A stretch of 64,000 nt of DNA from Pseudomonas sp. HR96 (GCF_034059295.1 NZ_CP139141.1:2277001-2341000), one strand, 5' to 3'. Shown: positions 25,883-33,868, counted from the stretch's first letter. Translations and numbers: made by a program. Notes: generated by a model from the letters alone, not told the origin.

Positions 25883-26311
25883 ATGAGCACCCTGACCCAG
25901 ACCATCACCCGCAGCGCCAGCCAGCCTTCCGTCAAAGGCCCCGACACCCTGTTCACCGGCAACGTGCGTATCGACTACGCCTTCCAGCTGCAAGCCCCGG
26001 GCCGTGCCTGCGGCGCCATCGTCACCTTCGAACCGGGCGCGCGCACGTTCTGGCACGCCCACCCGCAGGGCCAGGTGCTGGTGGTGTTGAGCGGGGTCGG
26101 CTGGACCCAATGCGAAGGCGGCCCGCGCACTGAAATCCGTGCCGGCGACGTGGTCACCTGCGGCTGCGGCAAACGCCACTGGCATGGCGCTGCCGCGACC
26201 ACGGCGATGTCGCACATGGCCGTGACCGAAACGGTGGATGGCAAGAACACCGACTGGATGGAGCCGGTGACCGACGAGCAGTACCTTGGGGGCGAGCTGG
26301 TGACCGATTGA
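25883..26311 (+). CDS. Single-domain cupin protein
   Basis: A 142-residue cupin. Metal-binding motif 1 is visible in FWHAHPQGQVLVVLSGVGW and motif 2 in GDVVTCGCGKRHWHGAA, so histidines from both motifs are present. The family often appears as 'cupin, (R)-mandelonitrile lyase-like' and sits beside short-chain or aldo-keto reductases. No reaction can be assigned. It is divergent from the LysR gene across 123 bases. Confidence 0.83.
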   Translation: MSTLTQTITRSASQPSVKGPDTLFTGNVRIDYAFQLQAPGRACGAIVTFEPGARTFWHAHPQGQVLVVLSGVGWTQCEGGPRTEIRAGDVVTCGCGKRHWHGAAATTAMSHMAVTETVDGKNTDWMEPVTDEQYLGGELVTD

Positions 26312-26329
26312 GCCGACGGTTAGCCGCTG

Positions 26330-26974
26330 TCAGCGAGCCCCTGTCCGGCCGGGCGCGCGCGACAGGGCCAGGCCCAGCAGCAGGCCGCCGGCCAGTCCGC
26401 CGAGGTGGGCGCCGTTGTCGATGCCTTGCTGGGTAAAGCCGAAGAACAGGTTGTAGCCGATCAGGATCAGGATCGAAGTCAGTTGCCGTTTCGCCGTCGC
26501 GGCAGGCAACTGGTGGCGATACTTGAGCATGTACACCAGCAGCCCGCCGAACACCCCGAAAATGGCACCCGAGGCCCCCGCGCTGTTGATGGTCGGGTGC
26601 CAGAAGATGCTGGTCAGGCTGCCGGTGATTCCGGCGAACAGGTACAGGCCCAGCAGGCGCCAGCTACCGTAGAGGCGCTCGGTCAGGCGGCCGACCTGAT
26701 ACAGCGTGACCATGTTGAGCAGCAGGTGGAGCAGGCCGAAATGCACGAACATCGAAGTGATCAGCCGCCACCACTCGCCGCTCAGGGTCAGCGGGCCGAA
26801 GTTGCTGCCCCATTCCAGGGTCATGGCCGCATTGGGCGACATCACGCCGACGCCGCTGGCGCACATCGCCAGGAAGACCAGTGTGTTGACAGCGATCAGG
26901 GTGTAGGTGACCCAGGTCGCCGGGGCCGTCTTCACGCCGCTTGCCGGGTCCGGGTGCAGGGGGGCTTCGATCAT
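26330..26974 (-). CDS. Rhomboid-family intramembrane serine protease
   Basis: A 214-residue rhomboid with six membrane segments. The catalytic serine is in NSAGASGAIFGVFGG and the catalytic histidine in IDNGAHLGGLAGG. The FVHFGLLHLLLNMVTLYQVG segment is the conserved HxxxN region. The start is ATG 26974, with GAGG 9 bases upstream, overlapping the lipoprotein stop as ATGA. It cleaves transmembrane substrates; none is identifiable here. Confidence 0.9.
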   Translation of the reverse strand: MIEAPLHPDPASGVKTAPATWVTYTLIAVNTLVFLAMCASGVGVMSPNAAMTLEWGSNFGPLTLSGEWWRLITSMFVHFGLLHLLLNMVTLYQVGRLTERLYGSWRLLGLYLFAGITGSLTSIFWHPTINSAGASGAIFGVFGGLLVYMLKYRHQLPAATAKRQLTSILILIGYNLFFGFTQQGIDNGAHLGGLAGGLLLGLALSRAPGRTGAR

Positions 26975-27294
26975 TTGCAATAGCCTCGTTTACGCTGGTG
27001 CTTGCTGCAATAGGCATTGTCGTCGTTGCTCGAGTCGTGCTGCAAGGGGGCGGCTTCGCGCGGTGACTGGCAACTGTGGTAACCCCGTACCCAGCCTTCG
27101 GCGTAGCTGTCCTGAAGGTGCACACGGGCGTCGCCGACCCGGGCGTCGTAGCCCAGCTCGCGCTTGCGTGCGTCGCATCCGGCGGCATAGCCGTCGCTAT
27201 AGGCGCCCGGTGGTATCGGTCGGTAGAACAGGCAGGAGGTTTGCAGAAGGCAGGCCAGCAGCAGGCTGGCGAGTGCAAGGCAGTGGTTGAACAT
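26971..27294 (-). CDS. Small cysteine-rich lipoprotein
   Basis: A 107-residue protein with a lipoprotein signal peptide: a hydrophobic core, then LLQTSC, with Cys as the lipidation site. The mature part is hydrophilic and contains several cysteines (SDGYAAGCDARKRELGYD, HSCQSP, YCSKHQRKRGYCK). It overlaps the rhomboid gene by ATGA, so the two are coupled. Function is unknown; it could be a partner or substrate of the rhomboid. Confidence 0.75.
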   Translation of the reverse strand: MFNHCLALASLLLACLLQTSCLFYRPIPPGAYSDGYAAGCDARKRELGYDARVGDARVHLQDSYAEGWVRGYHSCQSPREAAPLQHDSSNDDNAYCSKHQRKRGYCK

Positions 27295-27459
27295 TCAAGC
27301 GTCCGTTTTTGATCTGTCGCCCAGCGTATCGGCGTGGGCCGAGGATGCTTGAGGCGCCTCGATCCCCCCTGCGTTTGAATCCACGGCTGGAGCGAATACA
27401 ATGTGCGGCCTTATTCACGCCATGAACAGTGGCCGCCGACTACCAGGAATCACGCCGCC

Positions 27460-27966
27460 ATGGCTTCTTCGGACAAACAGCAAAAACGTGCCCAGCGGGC
27501 CAAGGCCAAAGCCAAGCAGAACCGCACCGGCCGGGCCAAGGCCAACGTCGCCCACCCACTGCTGGCCAACCCGCTGATCAACGAGCCGTTCGACGACGTC
27601 GAGATCGACCTGAGCACGTTCGACTTCGAGGACATCCAGGAGAACGGCTTCGACCCGGCGGACTTCGATGATCTGTTCGAGGCCATGAAGGCCGCCGAGG
27701 GTATCAGTCTGCTCGCCATGTGCCTGGTGTTCCTGCAATACCCGGTGCTGGAACTGGTGATCGCCGAGGAAGCAGAGGACCCGGCCACCGACTTCATGAT
27801 GGGCCTGCTGATCACCTATCGCGGCATCTTTCACGATGAGGACGAGGACAGTGCCGTCGAATGGGTCGGCGGCGAGTCGTTCCAGAAGGCCTACAACGAA
27901 GCCTCGATGATCCTGCAGAAGAAGAACGCCAGGCGCCCGGCCGCGAAAGACAGTGGCCGTGATTGA
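27460..27966 (+). CDS. Hypothetical acidic protein with lysine-rich N-terminus
   Basis: A 168-residue protein of no family I recognise. A strongly basic start (SSDKQQKRAQRAKAKAKQNR) is followed by a very acidic middle (FDDVEIDLSTFDFEDIQENGFDPADFDDLFEAM) and a helical C-terminal half. I chose ATG 27460 with AGGA just upstream; the frame open from 27403 has no start signal. The charge split suggests a nucleic-acid-associated or chaperone-like role, but that is speculation. Confidence 0.65.
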   Translation: MASSDKQQKRAQRAKAKAKQNRTGRAKANVAHPLLANPLINEPFDDVEIDLSTFDFEDIQENGFDPADFDDLFEAMKAAEGISLLAMCLVFLQYPVLELVIAEEAEDPATDFMMGLLITYRGIFHDEDEDSAVEWVGGESFQKAYNEASMILQKKNARRPAAKDSGRD

Positions 27967-28067
27967 TTCCGAGGCCGCCAGGCTGGTGTGATCTTCCCGC
28001 GCCTGGCGCGATCTCCAATATGGCCACCACCGGCCGCCCGTGCGGCCTATCGCGGGCTCCTACGTTT

Positions 28068-28092
28068 TGGGGTGCGCCCCTTTGATTGGACA
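28068..28092. repeat. IS terminal inverted repeat, transposase 3' side
   Basis: The end begins TGGGGTGCGCCCCTTTGATT and matches the opposite end (reverse complement of 29510-29534) at most positions, including TGCGCCCCT and GATTGGACA. Confidence 0.8.
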
Positions 28093-28100
28093 GTCTCCGG

Positions 28101-29006
28101 CTAGGCTATAGCAGACTGAGCCCTGTAAGCCACAGGGCTCAGTCCGCCAAGCGTCATTTTCATTCGATCATGGTTGTAATAATGGATGTACTCATCGATT
28201 GCAGCACGCAGGTCGGCAGTACTCTTGAAGCGCTCACGGTAGAACATTTCTGATTTCAACGTGCCGAAGAAGCTCTCCATTCTGGCGTTGTCCAGGCAGT
28301 TTCCCTTGCGGGACATGCTCTGCTCCAACCCCATTTCTTCCAGTCGATCTCGATAGCGATAGTATTGGTACTGCCAGCCTTGGTCCGAATGCAGCATGGG
28401 CTTGGCGCCTTGCGGCAATCCAAGCAGCGCCTGTTCAAGCATCTTGCCAACCAATTCGTAGTGCGGCGAGGTGTCGACCTGGTAGGCCACGATTTCGCCG
28501 TTGTACAAATCCAGCACCGGGGACAGGTACAGCTTTTCCCCCGCCACTTTGAATTCAGTGACGTCGGTGACCCATTTTTCATTCGGCCGCTCGGCGGTGA
28601 AATTGCGTTCAATCTTGTTGTCCGCAATACGTCCGGGCTGACCGCGATAAGACTTGTACTTTTTCTGGCGTACCGTGCATTTGAGGCCCAACTGCGCCAT
28701 CAGCTTGCGCACGACCTTGTCGTTGACGACCTGGCCGTCGCTACGCAGGGCCAAGCCCATCCTACGATAGCCCAGGCGACCCTTGTGCCTGGCCTGGATG
28801 GCCTGAATCCGGGCTTTCTGCGGCGCATACTTGTCCCCGGTCGCAAGCAGCTTGAGCTGGTGGTAGTAGGTGCTGCGAGGCAGTCCCGTTATCTTGAGCA
28901 GACGATCCAGCGGGATCTCCTGACGCAGGGCTGAAACTATCCGGGCTTTCTCTTCTCGACTTTCTTGAGCCTCGCCTTCTCCTCTCTTAAGGCTTTGAGC
29001 TTTTTT
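28101..29006 (-). CDS. IS3-family transposase OrfB (catalytic part, made as OrfAB by -1 frameshift)
   Basis: This reading frame follows the slippery site and encodes about 300 residues of integrase-core transposase. An HTH_21-like RYRRM segment (GYRRMGLALRSDG) precedes the DDE core: KWVTDVTEF (first Asp), MLHSDQGWQYQ (second Asp) and NARMESFFGTLK (Glu). The usual IS3 ending IHYYNHDRMKMTLGGLSPVAYR is intact. I place its start at the frameshift site; no good independent start codon was found. Confidence 0.88.
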   Translation of the reverse strand, partial: KKAQSLKRGEGEAQESREEKARIVSALRQEIPLDRLLKITGLPRSTYYHQLKLLATGDKYAPQKARIQAIQARHKGRLGYRRMGLALRSDGQVVNDKVVRKLMAQLGLKCTVRQKKYKSYRGQPGRIADNKIERNFTAERPNEKWVTDVTEFKVAGEKLYLSPVLDLYNGEIVAYQVDTSPHYELVGKMLEQALLGLPQGAKPMLHSDQGWQYQYYRYRDRLEEMGLEQSMSRKGNCLDNARMESFFGTLKSEMFYRERFKSTADLRAAIDEYIHYYNHDRMKMTLGGLSPVAYRAQSAIA

Positions 29007-29482
29007 AGGACGGCGTTCTCCGCCTGAACCCATCGAAGCTTGTCCAGCAACTCGGCATGGGAGAGCTCCTCATCGTTGACTGCTTTGGTTTCAGTGGAAT
29101 TGGCCGTGGGCTTGAGTGGTTTGGGCATGACGGGGCGCGATCCTTTCTTGACTGCCGCCAGGGCATTGGTTGCGCCACTGTAATACTGAGACTGCCATGC
29201 CGCTATCTGGGTGGAGTTGCCGAGGTTGAAAACGGCCGCCGTCTGGCGCAGGGAAAGTTTCTCGCGCCACATGCGCTCCAGAACAGTGAGCTTGAACTGG
29301 GGAGTGTAATATTTGAAGCGCTTTTGCAGGCTGGCAGCTCCGTGGATGCGGTAGGCCTGCACCCAGCGGCGAAGCAGCGAGGGATCTATCTGGAACCTTC
29401 CGGCAATGGGCCGGAAGCCGTAGCCCCGCTCCAGGAAGGCCTGAATAGCGGTCAGCTTGAACTGCTGGGTGTACTTGATCAT
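28937..29482 (-). CDS. IS3-family transposase OrfA (DNA-binding part)
   Basis: A 181-residue OrfA with two helix-turn-helix units: FKLTAIQAFLERGYGFRPIAGRF and FKLTVLERMWREKLSLRQTAAVF. A leucine-zipper-like helix follows near the C-terminus (LLDKLRWVQAENAVLKKLKALREE). The A-AAA-AAG heptamer at 29006-29000 lies in frame (AAA AAG) and would shift ribosomes by -1 into orfB to make the OrfAB transposase. Confidence 0.9.
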   Translation of the reverse strand: MIKYTQQFKLTAIQAFLERGYGFRPIAGRFQIDPSLLRRWVQAYRIHGAASLQKRFKYYTPQFKLTVLERMWREKLSLRQTAAVFNLGNSTQIAAWQSQYYSGATNALAAVKKGSRPVMPKPLKPTANSTETKAVNDEELSHAELLDKLRWVQAENAVLKKLKALREEKARLKKVEKRKPG

Positions 29483-29509
29483 GCAAGAAGCCCCTAAGGT
29501 TGGATTTGA

Positions 29510-29534
29510 TGTCCAATCTCAGGGGCGCAGTTCA
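29510..29534. repeat. IS terminal inverted repeat, transposase 5' side
   Basis: Read on the minus strand the end starts TGAACTGCGCCCCTGAGATT and pairs with the repeat at 28068-28092. It sits just upstream of orfA and probably overlaps its promoter. Confidence 0.8.
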
Positions 29535-29570
29535 TTTTTTTCGATTTACAGGTATGCATGCAAAACAGTC

Positions 29571-29596
29571 GTAGGAGCGCGCGAAGCCCGCGATCG
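29571..29596. repeat. REP element beside the IS
   Basis: GTAGGAGCGCGCGAAGCCCG continues into CGATCG and matches the common Pseudomonas REP consensus (GTAGGAGCGGGCTTGCCCGCGA). A shortened, inverted REP-like piece (CCTATCGCGGGCTCCTACG) lies on the other side of the IS at about 28047-28065. Confidence 0.7.
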
Positions 29597-29695
29597 CTTG
29601 CACCAGCGTGCTTTCGGCCAGCGCGGCCTGGGCGCTGAAGTCGGGTAGCAAGGCAATGCCCAGGTGCGCCAGCGCCGAGTCGCGCAGGGCGGCGT
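29597..29695 (-). pseudogene. Remnant of a LysR regulator gene (C-terminal part of effector domain)
   Basis: On the minus strand this piece reads [20 protein letters not shown] and neighbouring residues, a pattern typical of the last third of LysR effector domains. It has no start. Upstream it joins directly to mmsA sequence near 29695-29702, and downstream it runs into a REP and the IS. About 33 residues remain. Confidence 0.6.
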
Positions 29696-29702
29696 CAGCT
29701 GC

Positions 29703-29954
29703 TTCCCCCGCGACGGCAACATCGCCCGCGAGTTCTCCCGGCGGGTGCAGGCAGGCATGGTCGAAATCAACGTGCCGATCCCGGTGCCCATGGCCTGGCA
29801 CGGTTTCGGCGGCTGGAAGAAGAGCCTGTTCGGCGACATGCACGCCTACGGCAGCGAAGGCGTGCGCTTCTACACCCAACAGAAGTCGATCACGCAGCGA
29901 TGGTCGGAGAGCATCGACACGGCCGCCGACTTCGCCATGCCGGTGGCGAAGTGA
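29703..29954 (+). pseudogene. mmsA: Remnant of mmsA (methylmalonate-semialdehyde dehydrogenase), C-terminal ~83 residues
   Basis: The frame reads [20 protein letters not shown], then [20 protein letters not shown] and [20 protein letters not shown], the characteristic C-terminus of CoA-acylating methylmalonate-semialdehyde dehydrogenase (~500 aa when complete). The natural stop at 29952-29954 touches the stop of the convergent dctA-like gene. All the catalytic part is missing, so the gene is dead. With the LysR remnant it marks a deletion scar. Confidence 0.8.
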
Positions 29955-31262
29955 TCAACTGGCCTTGACCGTGGGTGCCGGCACTTCGCCCGGCGCCCGC
30001 TTCATCGCCGCGATCTCCCGCTCGGCCATGCCCAAGTCCAGCGCGCCATCCCACTTGGCGATGGCGATCGTGCCGATGCCGTTGCCGATCAGGTTGGTCA
30101 CCGCCCGCGCCTCGTTGAGAAAGCGGTCGACGCCGAGCAGTAGCACCATGCCCACCAGGGGAATCTCGGGCATCACTGAGAGCGTTGCCGCCAGGGTGAC
30201 GAAGCCGGCGCCGGCGACTCCGGCCGAGCCCTTGGAAGTCAGCAGCAAAACGCCAAGCACCACCAGCTGATCGCTGAAGCTCAACGGCGTATTCGTCGCC
30301 TGGGCCACGAAGATCGCCGCCATGGTCAGGTAGATACAGGTGCCATCGGAATTGAAGGTGTAGCCGGTCGGCAGCACCATGCCCACTACCGATTTGCGGC
30401 AGCCGAGTTTCTCCAGCTTGACCATCATGCGTGGCAGCACCGCCTCGGTGGAGCAAGTGCCGAGGGTCACGAGAATCTCGTCCTTGAAATAGCGCAGGAA
30501 GCTCAGCAATGGGATCCCCGACCAGCGCGCGATGGAGCCCAGCACCACGACGATGAAAGTCAACGTGGTCAGGTACAGCGCCAGCATCAGGTGGCCCAGC
30601 GAGAGCAAGGTGCCGATGCCGTATTTGCCGATGGTGAAAGCCATGCCCGCACCCGCGCCTATGGGCGCCAGGCGCATGACCATGGCAACGATCTTGAACA
30701 GGCCCTGCAGCAGCAGGTCGATGATGTTCACCAGCGGCTTGGCCGGTTCGCCGATCTGCACCAGGGCCACCCCGAGCAGCACCGAAATGAAGATCACCTG
30801 GAGCATGGCGCCCTTGGCGAAGGCGTCGACGAAGGTGGTGGGGATGATGTTCATGAAGAAGTTGATTGCGCCGCCCTGGTCATGGGCGGCTTGCGCATAG
30901 CCCTTGATGGCGTCGCCGTTGAGCGAGGCGATGTCGATGTTCATGCCCACGCCCGGCTTCATTACGTTGACCACCAGCAGGCCGATGAGCAGTGCCAGCG
31001 ACGAGACCACCTCGAAATAGATCAGCGCTTTGCCGCCAATGCGTCCGACCTCCTTGATGCTGCCCATCTTGGCAATGCCCACCACCACGGTGCCGAAGAT
31101 GATCGGCGCCAGGAGCATCTTAATCAGTTTGATGAAGCCATCGGCGAGCGGCTGCAGTTTGGCCCCGAGGTCGGGAACGATGTAGCCGATCAGGCCGCCG
31201 ATGACGATGCCGATCAAGACTTGCACGTATAGAAGTTTGTACCAGCGCGTGGCTGTGTTCAT
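29955..31262 (-). CDS. dctA: Second C4-dicarboxylate:cation symporter (DctA), linked to D-tartrate dehydratase
   Basis: A 435-residue DAACS symporter, close in sequence to the other DctA of the window. It shows LADGFIKLIKMLLAPIIFGTVVVG, the serine/threonine hairpin TLGTCSTEAVLPRM, GYTFNSDGTCIYLT and GVDRFLNEARAVTNLIGNG. The C-terminus is of normal length. It follows the tarD-like gene by 77 bases on the same strand and probably imports tartrate for it. Confidence 0.9.
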   Translation of the reverse strand: MNTATRWYKLLYVQVLIGIVIGGLIGYIVPDLGAKLQPLADGFIKLIKMLLAPIIFGTVVVGIAKMGSIKEVGRIGGKALIYFEVVSSLALLIGLLVVNVMKPGVGMNIDIASLNGDAIKGYAQAAHDQGGAINFFMNIIPTTFVDAFAKGAMLQVIFISVLLGVALVQIGEPAKPLVNIIDLLLQGLFKIVAMVMRLAPIGAGAGMAFTIGKYGIGTLLSLGHLMLALYLTTLTFIVVVLGSIARWSGIPLLSFLRYFKDEILVTLGTCSTEAVLPRMMVKLEKLGCRKSVVGMVLPTGYTFNSDGTCIYLTMAAIFVAQATNTPLSFSDQLVVLGVLLLTSKGSAGVAGAGFVTLAATLSVMPEIPLVGMVLLLGVDRFLNEARAVTNLIGNGIGTIAIAKWDGALDLGMAEREIAAMKRAPGEVPAPTVKAS

Positions 31263-31299
31263 GGCTGTACCTCAGTGTTGTTTTTGTATGAGGACGAGC

Positions 31300-31321
31300 A
31301 CGGCCCCGCTGTCGGGGCCGT
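31300..31321. promoter_or_regulatory. Perfect intercistronic hairpin between tartrate dehydratase and dctA genes
   Basis: ACGGCCCCG and CGGGGCCGT form a perfect 9-bp GC-rich stem with loop CTGT, directly after the tarD stop on the minus strand. No T-run follows, so it could be a partial terminator or an mRNA-stabilising element. Confidence 0.5.
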
Positions 31322-31339
31322 CTGTAGCAGAGAGGTGGA

Positions 31340-32509
31340 TCAGGCTTCGCCGAGTTCGCGCATGACCTGGTACAGCGCGGCTTTGGCTTCGAAACCGACG
31401 CCGGGGATATCCGGCAGGCCGACGTGGCCGTGTTCCACCTGGATACCGTCGGCAAAGCCGCCAAACGGCTGGAACACGTCGGGGTAGGACTCGTTGCCGC
31501 CAAGATGCAGACCCGCCGCGATGTTCAGCGACATCTGATGGCCGCCGTGCGGCACCACCCGGCGCGACGACCAACCGAGGTCCTTCATCACCTCGAGGGT
31601 GCGCAGGTACTCGACCAGGCCATAGGACAGCGCGCAGTCGAATTGCAGGTAGTCGCGGTCGGGGCGCATGCCGCCATGGCGCAGCAGGTTGCGCGCGTCT
31701 TGATGCGAGAACAGGTTTTCGCCGGTAGCCATCGGCAGTTCGTAGTGGTTGGCGAGTTCGGCCTGCAGAGCGTAGTCCAGCGGGTCACCGACTTCTTCGT
31801 ACCAGAACAGGTTGTACGGTTTGATGGCTTCGGCGTAGGCGATGCCAGTCTTGAGGTCGAAGCGGCCGTTGGCGTCCACGGCCAGGCGCTGACCATCGCC
31901 GACCACTTCGAGCACCGCTTCGATGCGGCGGATGTCTTCGTCGAGCGGCACGGCGCCAATCTTCATTTTCACCACGTCATAGCCACGGTCCAGGTAGCTC
32001 TGCATTTCCGCCTTGAGCTTGCTCTGGTCCTTGCCGGGGTAGTAATAGCCGCCGGCGGCGTAGACCCAGACCTTGTCGTCGGCCACGCCGTCGCGATAGC
32101 GGTCGGCGAGCAGGCGATACAGCGGCTTGCCTTCGATCTTGGCCACCGCGTCCCACACCGCCATGTCGAGGGTGCCCACTGCCACCGAGCGCTCGCCGTG
32201 GCCGCCGGGCTTTTCGTTGGTCATCAGGGTTTTCCAGATGGCGAACGGGTCGAGGTTGTCGTGAACGCTGTCGAGCAACGACTCCGGGTCAGCCTCGCTG
32301 ATGCGCGCGAGAAAGCGATCACGCATCAGCGCGCCCTGGCCGTAGCGGCCATTGGAGTTGAAGCCATAGCCGATCACCGGCTTGCCGTCGCGGATCACGT
32401 CGGTGATCACCGCGACCACCGAGCAGGTCATTTTGGAAAAGTCGATGTAGGCGTTGGCGATGGGCGATGCTATGGAAACCGTCTTTTCCCGAATGTCGAC
32501 GATGCGCAT
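31340..32509 (-). CDS. tarD: D(-)-tartrate dehydratase (enolase superfamily)
   Basis: A 389-residue mandelate-racemase-subgroup enolase. Probable catalytic residues are Lys183 in VVKMKIG and His321 in VVPHGGHQ. Metal ligands are Asp212 (VDANGRFD), Glu238 (FWYEE) and Glu264 (TGENLF). These positions are one off the published TarD residues (Lys184, His322), and the length is the same, so I assign D-tartrate dehydration to oxaloacetate. The NSNGRYGQGALMRDRF segment is a further family mark. It is divergent from a LysR gene and is followed by a dctA. Confidence 0.85.
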   Translation of the reverse strand: MRIVDIREKTVSIASPIANAYIDFSKMTCSVVAVITDVIRDGKPVIGYGFNSNGRYGQGALMRDRFLARISEADPESLLDSVHDNLDPFAIWKTLMTNEKPGGHGERSVAVGTLDMAVWDAVAKIEGKPLYRLLADRYRDGVADDKVWVYAAGGYYYPGKDQSKLKAEMQSYLDRGYDVVKMKIGAVPLDEDIRRIEAVLEVVGDGQRLAVDANGRFDLKTGIAYAEAIKPYNLFWYEEVGDPLDYALQAELANHYELPMATGENLFSHQDARNLLRHGGMRPDRDYLQFDCALSYGLVEYLRTLEVMKDLGWSSRRVVPHGGHQMSLNIAAGLHLGGNESYPDVFQPFGGFADGIQVEHGHVGLPDIPGVGFEAKAALYQVMRELGEA

Positions 32510-32535
32510 GATGGTCCTCTCTGTTTTTTATAGGG

Positions 32536-32575
32536 CCGGGTGGCTCACAGGCCCTGGCTGGGCAAGCCACCCCGG
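32536..32575. promoter_or_regulatory. Inverted repeat in tarD/LysR divergent intergenic region
   Basis: CCGGGTGGCT (32536-32545) and AGCCACCCCGG (32565-32575) form a ~10-bp stem with one extra C and a 19-base loop, 27 bases upstream of the tarD start. It could be an operator or a 5' leader stem-loop. The whole 147-base gap (32510-32656) should hold both promoters. Confidence 0.4.
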
Positions 32576-32656
32576 GTGCAGGAGAACTCTAGGGCTGGAC
32601 GCTATTTTGCGGCCAATGCTATTAATGGAAGACCCTATGTGTACAAGGCATCACCC

Positions 32657-33520
32657 ATGGAACTCGTGTGGCTGGAAGACTTTCACGTGCTGGCGCAGAG
32701 CGGAAATTTCTCCCGCGCGGCTGAACTGCGCCACGTCAGCCAGCCGGCTTTCAGCCGCCGTATTCGCGCTTTCGAGAGCTGGATCGGCGCCGAGCTGTTC
32801 GAGCGCAGCGCCCAGGGCGCGACCCTCACCGAGGCCGGCAAGAGTGTGCTGGACAACGCATCGCAGTTGACTCGGCAGCTTTACCAGATGCGCAGCGAGG
32901 CCCGCGAGATCGCCGGCAAGGCGGCGCGCACGCTGCACTTTGCCGCGACTCACTCTTTGTCATTCACGTTTTTTCCGGCATGGATTCGCCAGGTCGAGGG
33001 CGGGGCACCCATCGAGGGGTTGAGCCTGCACTCGGACAATATGCTCGAATGCGAGCAGCAGTTGCTCAGTGCCAAGGTGCAGTTCCTGATCTGCCACCAG
33101 CACCCGGGCGTGCCGCCGCGTTTCGCCAGCCAGCAGTTCGAGAGCAAGGTGATTGGCGCGGATGTCCTGCTGGCTTTGCACTCGGCGCAGCTGGCGCCCG
33201 GCGATCCGGCGCCGTTCCTGGCCTACACCGAGGAGTCGGGCCTGGGCCGGATCGTCGCTTCGCACCTGGCCACGCACCCGACTGGGCCAGCGCTGGAGAC
33301 GGTGTTCAGTTCCCATCTGGCAGCGGTGTTGTTGTCCATGGCCGAGCAAGCCAAAGGCATCGCCTGGTTGCCTCTCAGCCTGGCCGGCGGCGAAGTGCAA
33401 GCAGGGCGCCTGGTCCGCTCGCGGGTACCGCTGGCGGACATTGACACCGAGATTCGTATCTTCCGCGCCAGGACGCCCTTGGGCCGGTTTGCCGAGGCGT
33501 TCTGGGCGGGGCTCGGCTAG
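32657..33520 (+). CDS. LysR-type regulator, likely of tarD-dctA
   Basis: A 287-residue LysR protein. Start ATG 32657 leads straight into the helix-turn-helix (LEDFHVLAQSGNFSRAAELRHVSQPAFSRRIRAFE); the frame open from 32540 runs through the promoter region. FERSAQGATLTEAGKSVLD and a compact effector domain follow. Divergent transcription from the D-tartrate dehydratase gene makes it the probable tartrate-responsive regulator. Confidence 0.86.
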   Translation: MELVWLEDFHVLAQSGNFSRAAELRHVSQPAFSRRIRAFESWIGAELFERSAQGATLTEAGKSVLDNASQLTRQLYQMRSEAREIAGKAARTLHFAATHSLSFTFFPAWIRQVEGGAPIEGLSLHSDNMLECEQQLLSAKVQFLICHQHPGVPPRFASQQFESKVIGADVLLALHSAQLAPGDPAPFLAYTEESGLGRIVASHLATHPTGPALETVFSSHLAAVLLSMAEQAKGIAWLPLSLAGGEVQAGRLVRSRVPLADIDTEIRIFRARTPLGRFAEAFWAGLG

Positions 33521-33544
33521 CCTGCGCGACGCCTGCTGTCGAAG

Positions 33545-33688
33545 CTATGCGAATATCGAACAGATCGCGTCTGCCAGGAACCACGCAATCCAGATTGCCA
33601 GCAGCATGATCAACACCCCGGCGAAGGCGCGGGACAGGGCTTTTCTCACGAATTGATGACGGGAAGGGTTGGGCAACTGGGCTTTCAC
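33545..33688 (-). CDS. 47-residue single-span membrane protein
   Basis: The GTG at 33688 has a GGAG ribosome site 8 bases upstream and yields a 47-residue protein. A basic N-terminus (KAQLPNPSRHQFVRKALSR) is followed by one hydrophobic helix, AFAGVLIMLLAIWIAWFLAD. The longer open frame to 33862 has no start signal. Basic N-side flanking residues predict N-in topology. Function is unknown; it stands between a LysR gene (convergent) and queD. Confidence 0.55.
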   Translation of the reverse strand: MKAQLPNPSRHQFVRKALSRAFAGVLIMLLAIWIAWFLADAICSIFA

Positions 33689-33868
33689 GGTTTGCTCTCC
33701 ACCCATGGGTTTACGGTTCGCAGCAAGCGCACGATGCGCTCGAGCCCGGAATGGCAGATAGGCAACGTATGGCAGTTCACGACAACTTATCCTCTGAAAG
33801 TGTAGGTCGTGATCAGACAGCAACCGCAGTAAATAAATTTCCGTATCCCCACCATCGAACAAATTTAA

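Larger units (their letters stand above)
28068..29534 (-). mobile_element. Complete IS3-family (IS150-group) insertion sequence
   Basis: A 1467-bp element. Its ends form imperfect ~25-base inverted repeats with shared core TG..(c/g)TGCGCCCCT..GATTGGACA. It is flanked by the 3-base direct repeat TTT (28065-28067 and 29535-29537), the usual duplication size for this group. It encodes OrfA and OrfB on the minus strand, joined by an A6G frameshift site. Both frames are intact and the DDE residues are present, so it may be active. Confidence 0.9.

Noticed and set aside
29664..29702. N-terminal part of the mmsA-remnant frame as coding
   Set aside because: These bases belong to the LysR remnant on the other strand; mmsA similarity starts only at about 29703.
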